Shown here: positions 24,033 through 30,584 of the stretch, one piece after another
How the letters are laid out: each line of letters begins with the position of its first letter
How positions within the stretch are numbered: position 1 is the first letter of the stretch
Source: Gammaproteobacteria bacterium
GTDB lineage: Bacteria > Pseudomonadota > Gammaproteobacteria > JABXHR01
NCBI GenBank assembly: GCA_013373515.1
Contig: JABXHR010000017.1
Span: 1 to 32,459 of the forward strand
Direction: 5' to 3'
DNA length: 32,459 nucleotides
Made by a program: the position numbers and the translations under genes
The notes under the pieces: generated by a model
The model's input: the letters and a program-made list of their open reading frames with translations, nothing else
The model's database searches: none
Told to the model about the DNA's origin: nothing

Positions 24033-25124
24033 ATGAAAACTTGGCACAAATTATATGCGCTGTGTGGTGTGATGTTAGCGGCTTCCTGTGCACAACTTCA
24101 AGTGGCACCTACAGACCCGAATGAAACTGTCTCGAGCACGATTTTAGATGTCGCTCAAAATATCGTGTCATCACAAATCGCGTACTCATCTGTTCCCTCA
24201 AATCTAGCAGATTGTTCTGGCATTTTTCTTCGTGCTTCAGAGCAATTGGGCAACCGCTGTGTCGGGCTGAACTATCCCTCTCCTAGTGAAGCAAGATCGA
24301 CCGCGGACATTGCACAATGGTTTGCAAGCCAAGGTCAGTTTATGGCGGTGAATTCATTGTCCGATATCGACAGCCTGCTACAGCCTGGTGATGTGGTGTT
24401 TTACAGCACTCGATCACAGCGTGGTTCGTCAGTGTCTTTCCGCGATTACGACCATATGGGGATTGTTGTTGGATTGACTAGAAACAGCCAGTATCAGATT
24501 ACAGGCTATCGCCTGTTACAAGGACGTAAGCCGGGAACGAATGCGCAAGTCTCTAGCTATCACAAGCGTGCAACCAATAACGATCGCCCTTTAGGCAATG
24601 GCAATCAATATTTAGTCGGGATCGCCAAACTGTGTCGTGGATCGATGTGTACCTGTGAAGGCGACAACTTAGCGGGCATGCTCGAGTCCAAACCCGTCGA
24701 ACCTAACGCACCTGCTGCGGTCGATGTCGCTAAGGCGGAGCCTGCATTGGAAGAGCCCGAAGTGGTCAAAGTGTCGGCTGGTGATATTGGCACCGAAGTC
24801 AAATTGCCAAACGGTAAGCGCAAGAAAGTTTTGCAGGTGCTCAAAGGTGGCGCCAGTTATTACGCGGAGTATTTTCATGGCCGTTTGACCGCCAACGGTG
24901 AGCGTTTCGACATGAATGCCATGACTGCCGCTCACAAGACCTTGCCGTTCGGAACCTGGGTACGTGTGCGCCGCACCGATACTGGTAAGTCTGTCATTGT
25001 ACGCATTAATGACCGAGGCCCATTTATCAAGGGCCGCATTATTGACCTATCCAAAGAAGCAGGGCGCCGCTTGGGTCTGATGAAAATTGGCGTGGCAAAG
25101 GTTGAAGTTGACGTTCTGGGTTGA
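24033..25124 (+). CDS. rlpA: Lipoprotein joining an NlpC/P60-like domain to an RlpA domain
   Basis: The 363-residue product starts with a lipoprotein signal (LAASC, lipidated C19), so it should sit in the outer membrane facing the periplasm. Residues about 45-200 look like an NlpC/P60 cysteine peptidase: C61 in [16 protein letters not shown] (116-124) and H141 in DHMGIVVG. A Pro/Ala/Glu linker (about 215-260) leads to an RlpA double-psi barrel (272-363). That domain has [19 protein letters not shown] with E290, [11 protein letters not shown], and D327 in INDRGPF, the acidic pair known to matter in RlpA lytic transglycosylase. It lacks the C-terminal SPOR domain of E. coli RlpA. The ATG at 24033 is preferred over one at 23955 inside the divergent gene. 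I infer a dual peptidoglycan hydrolase. Confidence 0.85.
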   Translation: MKTWHKLYALCGVMLAASCAQLQVAPTDPNETVSSTILDVAQNIVSSQIAYSSVPSNLADCSGIFLRASEQLGNRCVGLNYPSPSEARSTADIAQWFASQGQFMAVNSLSDIDSLLQPGDVVFYSTRSQRGSSVSFRDYDHMGIVVGLTRNSQYQITGYRLLQGRKPGTNAQVSSYHKRATNNDRPLGNGNQYLVGIAKLCRGSMCTCEGDNLAGMLESKPVEPNAPAAVDVAKAEPALEEPEVVKVSAGDIGTEVKLPNGKRKKVLQVLKGGASYYAEYFHGRLTANGERFDMNAMTAAHKTLPFGTWVRVRRTDTGKSVIVRINDRGPFIKGRIIDLSKEAGRRLGLMKIGVAKVEVDVLG

Positions 25125-25152
25125 TTGAAGAAAATCAATTCGCCGATATACT
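25125..25152 (+). promoter_or_regulatory. Sigma-70-type promoter of rmuC
   Basis: TTGAAG (25125-25130) and TATACT (25147-25152) are separated by 16 bases. The -10 box overlaps the LexA box, an arrangement typical of SOS repression. Confidence 0.65.
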
Positions 25153-25168
25153 GTATTTAGATACAGCG
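25149..25168 (+). promoter_or_regulatory. LexA (SOS) box upstream of rmuC
   Basis: CTGTATTTAGATACAG (25151-25166) fits the gammaproteobacterial LexA consensus CTGT-N8-ACAG with an AT-rich core, preceded by TA as in strong boxes. It ends 14 bases before the rmuC ATG. Confidence 0.85.
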
Positions 25169-25179
25169 TTGGGTGGCGC

Positions 25180-26703
25180 ATGCAATCAATCTTAGAACAA
25201 TGGCTCGCCGGTGTTAGGGGGATCGGGCAAGGTTTGCAGACTGACTACGGCAATGGGCTGGTCGTTGGTCTGTTTGCTGGGATTGCCATCGGCGTTTTGT
25301 TCTATTGGCTACGTCAAACTAGCCTGAAATCGCTCTACCATAATCAAGCTCGACTCGACATCGCCAATCTGAAAACCGGTTTTGAGCGCGATCGATATCA
25401 TTTGGAGCAAACGGTTAGTGATCTGCGCAGGCGTTTGGCCGATTCTGAGCATGATGCGCGAACCCAATCCGTTGTCAATGTTGAACTTGGACAACAAAAT
25501 GCTCGGTTGGAAGAGTCGTTGAAGCAAATCCCACAGCTTCAAAGTGAGCTTGAAAAAACACGAGGTAAACTCAGTCACGCTGAGCAATCGCAGCTTGACC
25601 TCACGCAGCGAGCCAGTGAAGCACAGGCGCGTATCGATAGCATGGCCGAGGCGCAATCCAAACTCACCGCCGAGTTTCAGCTGTTGGCCGACAAAATCTT
25701 CAAAGAGCAACAGCGGCAGTTTGGCGATAGTCACCGCGCCGAGATCGGGCGTCTGTTAGATCCGCTCAAAAATCAACTGCAACAGTTCAAGACGGTTGTC
25801 GATAGCAATCGTGAAAATGAGTTGCGAGAACGCACGCTGCTAAAGCGAGAATTAGAGCAGCTCAAGTCTCTTAACCAGCAGCTTTCCGATGATGCTCAGT
25901 CGCTTGCGCAGGCACTGCGTGGTAGCAACAAACTGCAGGGCAATTGGGGCGAGCTTGTGCTGGAGCGGGTTCTGGAGAGCTCTGGTTTAGTGCTGGGGCG
26001 CGAGTACGAACGCGAGGTGGCTTTAAAATCACCTGATGGCGAAACCTTCAGACCTGATGTGCTGATTCATTTGCCCGATCAGCGTTTTGTGATCGTCGAC
26101 GCGAAAGTATCGTTACGTGCCTATGAAAATGCGATTCACGCCGAGTCTGATGCGGCAAGAGAGGCTCAGCTGTCACTGCATATCCAAAGTCTGCGCCAGC
26201 ATGTGTCCTCATTATCGGCCAAAAATTACGAGCAACTCGACGCGGTAAAATCGCTCGATTTTGTGTTGTTGTTTATCCCAATTGAAGGCGCGTTTCACGC
26301 GGCGATGCAACACTCCCCCGAGCTTTACGCGGATGCATTTAAGCGCAATGTGGTGTTGGTCTCGCCCACGACGCTGTTGGTCACGCTACGTACCATCCAC
26401 AATATCTGGCGCTATCAAAGTCAAAATGACAATGCGCAGGAAATCGCCGTTCGCGCTGGTCGCCTGATTGATCAGTTCTCAGGATTTGTCGAAGAGCTCG
26501 ATCACGTGGAGCGCCACATCGACAGGGCAAAGGAAGCCACGGACAAAGCACGTCGCAAGTTAAGTACCGGACGTGGTAACTTAGTTGCGCAAGCTAAAAC
26601 CATTCAAACCCTCGGTGCACCGACCAAGAAACCGCTTCCTGACCATGAAGAAGAAATGCTCGACAATCTTGTCGATTTGTCTCATCTGCGCACTGGCGAT
26701 TAG
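25180..26703 (+). CDS. rmuC: DNA recombination protein RmuC
   Basis: RmuC is a predicted nuclease that limits inversions between inverted repeats and is anchored to the inner membrane. The 507 residues include one N-terminal membrane helix (about 24-43), a long coiled coil (about 55-245) and the RmuC domain. The domain's nuclease core is visible as GNWGELVLERVLESSGL, then FRPDVLIHLPDQRFVIVDAKVSL, fitting the PD-(D/E)xK superfamily. The helix IPIEGAFHAAM and SPTTLLVTLRTIHNIWRYQ are family hallmarks. A LexA box covers its promoter, so it should be induced by DNA damage. Its last 59 bases overlap the DUF3080 gene, implying co-transcription. Confidence 0.95.
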   Translation: MQSILEQWLAGVRGIGQGLQTDYGNGLVVGLFAGIAIGVLFYWLRQTSLKSLYHNQARLDIANLKTGFERDRYHLEQTVSDLRRRLADSEHDARTQSVVNVELGQQNARLEESLKQIPQLQSELEKTRGKLSHAEQSQLDLTQRASEAQARIDSMAEAQSKLTAEFQLLADKIFKEQQRQFGDSHRAEIGRLLDPLKNQLQQFKTVVDSNRENELRERTLLKRELEQLKSLNQQLSDDAQSLAQALRGSNKLQGNWGELVLERVLESSGLVLGREYEREVALKSPDGETFRPDVLIHLPDQRFVIVDAKVSLRAYENAIHAESDAAREAQLSLHIQSLRQHVSSLSAKNYEQLDAVKSLDFVLLFIPIEGAFHAAMQHSPELYADAFKRNVVLVSPTTLLVTLRTIHNIWRYQSQNDNAQEIAVRAGRLIDQFSGFVEELDHVERHIDRAKEATDKARRKLSTGRGNLVAQAKTIQTLGAPTKKPLPDHEEEMLDNLVDLSHLRTGD

Positions 26704-27646
26704 TTGTCGCCCGACACCGTCTCTTTCCGCAAAATTAGACGATTATCTTGAGCGATTAGAACGGGTCACTGAGGTATCGCTGAAGCGATTGCCGGTCGAG
26801 CCGCTGGTGACCTATCCTGAGCGCCGTGAGCTGTTTAAGCCCCGTGCCGATATTCGTTTAAGCGTCCTTGATATTGTCGAGCTTCGTCAATGCGATTTTT
26901 TATATCGTGTCGCTCAGGGACATAGCGGTCTTGGCAAAGTCATGCCGGACGAGCATCGGTTGATTTACGAGGCTGAGTTGTTACCCGCCATGCGCGATTG
27001 CGTGCAGAGCTTGTCGGAGAGCACAGCAGAGAACCTCGTAAGCTTGATCGATCAAAAACGGCGTGATTGGCCCAATCTTTATTGGAATGCGGTCTATGCC
27101 AATGTGGCGCTGCAAAAGCACTTTTCCCAATTTGATACGCCGCTACTAGATGATGAAATGTCGCCAGAATTGGTTGATGCTCTGGCTTTGCTGACCAATC
27201 CTGAGCGTTTGGCGACTTTGAATAGCAGCGAGCAGATAGATAACGCTTTGCAGCGGCTCAATGAACAGCATTTTGGGGGGCGGCTACTCAGCGCGTTGAT
27301 GTTGGCAAATCGTCGTTTGCAAGAGGCCAACTACATATTATCGGTGGCACTAAGTACCAGAGCGCTCTGCCCACAGCAAACCAAAACACCCCGCGCCGAA
27401 ATTGCGTTTAATGTGCTAAGCCACTACATGCAGGAGCTTCAACCCGTCTTTGCAAGTTATCAGCGCAATATTGCGCATTATCGAGCCACACTGGCCACAG
27501 GAGAGGAGGGCCCAAGGGCTTACGCCAAGTGGTATCAGGAGACGTTTTCTGAGACCGGCGTGGCTAGCGAGTTTTTGCAAAACCAGCTCCAGCACGCCAA
27601 GCTTTGGCAGCGCTGGTTGGCCGACTGTGGGTTGGTGCCGACTTAG
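26645..27646 (+). CDS. DUF3080 lipoprotein
   Basis: The 333-residue protein starts with a lipoprotein signal ending LAISC (C21). The rest is mostly helical and resembles DUF3080: VEPLVTYPERRELF, LRQCDFLYRVAQGHSGLGKVM and a C-terminal KLWQRWLADC. Segment order and length fit the family, whose function is unknown. The ATG at 26645 lies within rmuC in another frame, a 59-base overlap. An earlier in-frame ATG at 26585 would place basic residues before the signal and is rejected. It shares the SOS-controlled promoter of rmuC. Its stop overlaps the stop of the convergent nitroreductase gene by 3-4 bases. Confidence 0.85.
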   Translation: MKKKCSTILSICLICALAISCRPTPSLSAKLDDYLERLERVTEVSLKRLPVEPLVTYPERRELFKPRADIRLSVLDIVELRQCDFLYRVAQGHSGLGKVMPDEHRLIYEAELLPAMRDCVQSLSESTAENLVSLIDQKRRDWPNLYWNAVYANVALQKHFSQFDTPLLDDEMSPELVDALALLTNPERLATLNSSEQIDNALQRLNEQHFGGRLLSALMLANRRLQEANYILSVALSTRALCPQQTKTPRAEIAFNVLSHYMQELQPVFASYQRNIAHYRATLATGEEGPRAYAKWYQETFSETGVASEFLQNQLQHAKLWQRWLADCGLVPT

Positions 27647-28380
27647 CGGGTTGCTAAACCCTGACTGTTCAAAAATGCCATCATATGGGGTCTGGTTTCT
27701 TTTTGGCCGACGATACCGGCAATTTGGCTGCTCCAGTCGGTGAGCTTTAGATTGCTGCCACGGGTTTGGTAGTACTGTGCCATGGTTTGATCATATTCGG
27801 CGATCGCCTCTGGTGTCGGGCTTTGATAGGTGTTTTCGTGAACAAACAAAGTCTTGGGTAGGCGGGGCTTGGTCTCAGGGTCTTGATCTGGATAGCCCAA
27901 GCACAGGCCAAATAACGCAATCGACTGGGTTGGCAAATTCAACAACGCCGCAACTCTCGCGGGATCATTGCGCAATGCACCGATATAGCAAATGCCCATG
28001 CCGAGTGATTCAGCGGCGACCACGCAGTTTTGCGCAACCAGGGCCGCATCAGCGGTAGCGATGAGCAGTTGCTCGATAAACCCACCTTGTAGCTCGGCAC
28101 CATGCATCTTGCAGGCAATCTGACTGCGATTGAACTCGCCCACAAACACCAAAAACTCTGGTGCAGCAGCGACGTATGCTTGATTGCCCGACACGGCCAT
28201 AAGACCCTCGCGAATGACCGTGTCGGTGACGCGAATGACCGATGTGGACTGAATAAAGCTGCTGGAAGCCGCAGCTTGGCCCGCCGCAATAACCGTATCC
28301 AGCGTCTGTGCTGAGATAGGCTTGTCTTGAAATTTGCGAATAGAGCGGTGGTTCAATAGCCCTTCGATCGTCGGGTTCAT
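27643..28380 (-). CDS. nfsA: NfsA-like NADPH nitroreductase
   Basis: This is an FMN-dependent oxygen-insensitive nitroreductase (245 residues; E. coli NfsA has 240) that reduces nitroaromatics and quinones with NADPH by two electrons. The FMN phosphate contact is HRSIRKFQDKPI near residue 12. The active-site region reads SSSFIQSTSVIRV, and GMGICYIGALRNDP and the NADPH-side KPRLPKTLFVHENTYQ are family hallmarks. The start overlaps the stop of the HAD phosphatase gene as ATGA, forming a two-gene operon. The physiological substrate in this organism is unknown. Confidence 0.93.
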   Translation of the reverse strand: MNPTIEGLLNHRSIRKFQDKPISAQTLDTVIAAGQAAASSSFIQSTSVIRVTDTVIREGLMAVSGNQAYVAAAPEFLVFVGEFNRSQIACKMHGAELQGGFIEQLLIATADAALVAQNCVVAAESLGMGICYIGALRNDPARVAALLNLPTQSIALFGLCLGYPDQDPETKPRLPKTLFVHENTYQSPTPEAIAEYDQTMAQYYQTRGSNLKLTDWSSQIAGIVGQKETRPHMMAFLNSQGLATR

Positions 28381-29057
28381 AGTGTCTCCAATAGTGTCAT
28401 TAATTCTTTAAGGTCTTTGGCGGTATGCGGCTGAGCCGTATCAGCTCGCCAGGGCTGCTCGGTGCGATTTATCCAAATGGGTTGGATGTTGGCCGTAAAT
28501 GCGCCATGGACATCGGTGTGTTGGTCATCCCCAATGTGAATTAAGTTGTCGCTATCGATGCCTTCGTTGTCGAGTACTTGCTTGAATATGGCCGGGTGCG
28601 GTTTCGCGACGCCTGCACCGATTGAGTTATATGCTCGCTCAAAATACGGAGCCAGCGGCGTTTTGAATACATCGGCATTGCCATTGGTGATTGAGACCAG
28701 TGTGTAGCGGTGTTTGAGTTCATCGAGCACTGGTATGACGTCGTCATAGGGGATTACGAAGTTGCGGTACTCCAAAATCAATTCCATGTACTGTGCTTGT
28801 AACGGCGCGCTTAGTCCATGGCCGAGTGTTTGTCGAACCCATTCACGACGCATGGTGGTTAAATCATGATGCCACTGTGTATTGGTCGCAAAAAATTGCT
28901 TGCGTGACGCCAAAAGCGCATCGGCGGTTTCTAATGGCACATCCCCGTGCCAATGGGTGTTTAGGAAATCGTAGGCCTTGGCTTCAGCCGCTCGAATCAC
29001 GGGCGCGCAGGGCCAAAGTGTATCGTCCAGATCGAAGCTTAAATGGGTAATCGGCAT
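28377..29057 (-). CDS. HAD-superfamily phosphatase, YigB-like
   Basis: The 226-residue hydrolase has the four HAD motifs: D9-x-D11 in SFDLDDTLW, T-N-G in SITNGNADVF, K in VAKPHPAIF and GDDQHTDVHGA. The helical cap between motifs I and II marks subfamily IA. The overall text resembles YigB, which dephosphorylates a riboflavin precursor and FMN in E. coli; that fits an FMN enzyme next door, but specificity is inference. It starts at ATG and is transcribed first in the pair with nfsA, divergent from the unknown gene at 29126. Confidence 0.88.
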   Translation of the reverse strand: MPITHLSFDLDDTLWPCAPVIRAAEAKAYDFLNTHWHGDVPLETADALLASRKQFFATNTQWHHDLTTMRREWVRQTLGHGLSAPLQAQYMELILEYRNFVIPYDDVIPVLDELKHRYTLVSITNGNADVFKTPLAPYFERAYNSIGAGVAKPHPAIFKQVLDNEGIDSDNLIHIGDDQHTDVHGAFTANIQPIWINRTEQPWRADTAQPHTAKDLKELMTLLETL

Positions 29058-29068
29058 AGTGCTCTGTC

Positions 29069-29098
29069 TTCAAAGTGGCAAAAACTTGCCGTTATATT
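29069..29098 (+). promoter_or_regulatory. Candidate promoter with an inverted repeat in the spacer
   Basis: TTCAAA (29069-29074) and TATATT (29093-29098) are 18 bases apart. Between them GGCAA-AAAC-TTGCC (29077-29090) is a perfect inverted repeat, a possible operator. It lies 27 bases before the start of the unknown gene on the plus strand. Confidence 0.4.
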
Positions 29099-29125
29099 GG
29101 CTAAGGGTAAAGATTAGTTGGGCAA

Positions 29126-30556
29126 ATGGAAATACCGATTCAAGTAGGGCAAGCCGCCAAAGTCACAGCAGGACCAACGGTTCTGCCGCGGCAGCTCCCT
29201 GTTGAAACACTGCTCGAGCTCACGACGCATCTGCCAGACGCCACGGCCAAGCGGGTCAAACTGCAATTGCCAAAAGCCGGTGAGGTGGCGATTCCGGCAC
29301 TGTTGCAGCGCTTGCCTCAAAACACGGTCGCACGGCTAAAAACAGTATTGACGGAATATCAACGCGGCAATATTGAACTGCCTAAACCGGCTGCAAATCA
29401 TCCAAATCCATCTGCCAATCCCTCGACTGCCCCGCAACAGGCAAACAGCCAGCGACCCGCTTCACCTTTGCCCATGCCACATCCGGGCTTAACTCGCGTG
29501 CGAACAAATCCTGCGCAGACGCCACCGAGCCCATCAACAGGGTTGGTTCCGCTGAGTGAGGATCAGCAATCGGCACCAGCTTCTGAGCCCACCAATCGAG
29601 CGCAGCATCCGCTGGGAGCGGCGCTAAGATCAGCTGAAGGCGAGCACATCGCGGATGCCAAGGCCACGCAAACACAGCGCAGTGAGCAGCCGCGTCCTAG
29701 CACGACAGGCTATGGCGATTCGTCGCAACGTGGCCCAGTGACACTGGACGGTGAAGCGACCGTAGAGTTTGTGTCTCGCGCCCAATCTGCGGCCGCTGAC
29801 TCGGTTGAGGAGACAGTGCGTCGATATGCCGGTGGTTATCAGTCCTCCTCACCCGAGGAGTTCGCCGCGGAGCCGGATAAAGAGGTCAAAGTCGACGCCC
29901 GTGGTTCAGAGTCAAAGGCGGCAACGGGCGCCGATCATTCGCCTGTACGCGAGGCGTTGCTAAAGGTGTTGGAGCTCGGGACGCCAAAGCCGACCCCAGC
30001 AGGTCCACGGCTTTTGCAATTGGCGGCGATTTTACGCTTGCCAATTCCTGAGATGAACGTCGTGATTACACGTGAAGATGTATTGCGTGTCGCGCAGAAT
30101 GAATTGTTGCGGCACTCACCACCAGAGCGATTAACGCAAGTTGTCGAAGCCTTGAGTGAGCAGGCCAAAAATCATCAAGGCCGAGCCGTCTACTTATTGG
30201 CGGATGAATCACATTCAAGGCGAGCGCCAGAGTTTGCCACCACTGTGGCGAATGAGATGATGCGCCAGCATGCGCAGGATGCACCGGCGCAATGGAGTCA
30301 ATTGGCCGCTTTGGCGAATTTAACGCCAACTGAGCTGGAGCAGGCCTTGGCGCTGAGAATGAGTAGCGAGCTGCATGACTGGCTGTCGAATCCAAAGATC
30401 GGTAATGCATTGCGCTCGATGGTCCCCGGGCAGTATTTGGCGTCGCCGTTTGCTTTTGTCGGTGTGGCCACGTCGTTTCAGTTGGGCTTGTCCAAGCCGT
30501 CTTACTGGTTGCCTTGGGCATTGGTGATCACTGGCGCGTTGTGGCTGGTGTTTTAG
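29126..30556 (+). CDS. Unknown proline-rich protein with a C-terminal membrane anchor
   Basis: I do not recognise this 476-residue protein. Residues 1-90 are a Leu-rich helical region with repeated LP(x)n motifs. Residues about 93-260 are low complexity, rich in Pro, Ser, Ala, Gln and Glu, and should be disordered. A folded helical domain follows (about 270-430, with ITREDVLRVAQNELLRHSPPERL and LANLTPTELEQALALRMSSELHDWL). The protein ends in one hydrophobic helix of about 17 residues (YWLPWALVITGALWLVF) with no tail after it, so it looks tail-anchored. There is no signal peptide. It faces sctV tail-to-tail with 28 bases between. A link with type III secretion, for example as a length-control-like or effector protein, is only a proposal. 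Confidence 0.72.
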   Translation: MEIPIQVGQAAKVTAGPTVLPRQLPVETLLELTTHLPDATAKRVKLQLPKAGEVAIPALLQRLPQNTVARLKTVLTEYQRGNIELPKPAANHPNPSANPSTAPQQANSQRPASPLPMPHPGLTRVRTNPAQTPPSPSTGLVPLSEDQQSAPASEPTNRAQHPLGAALRSAEGEHIADAKATQTQRSEQPRPSTTGYGDSSQRGPVTLDGEATVEFVSRAQSAAADSVEETVRRYAGGYQSSSPEEFAAEPDKEVKVDARGSESKAATGADHSPVREALLKVLELGTPKPTPAGPRLLQLAAILRLPIPEMNVVITREDVLRVAQNELLRHSPPERLTQVVEALSEQAKNHQGRAVYLLADESHSRRAPEFATTVANEMMRQHAQDAPAQWSQLAALANLTPTELEQALALRMSSELHDWLSNPKIGNALRSMVPGQYLASPFAFVGVATSFQLGLSKPSYWLPWALVITGALWLVF

Positions 30557-30584
30557 CCACAACGTTGATCAAGAATTTTATGGG

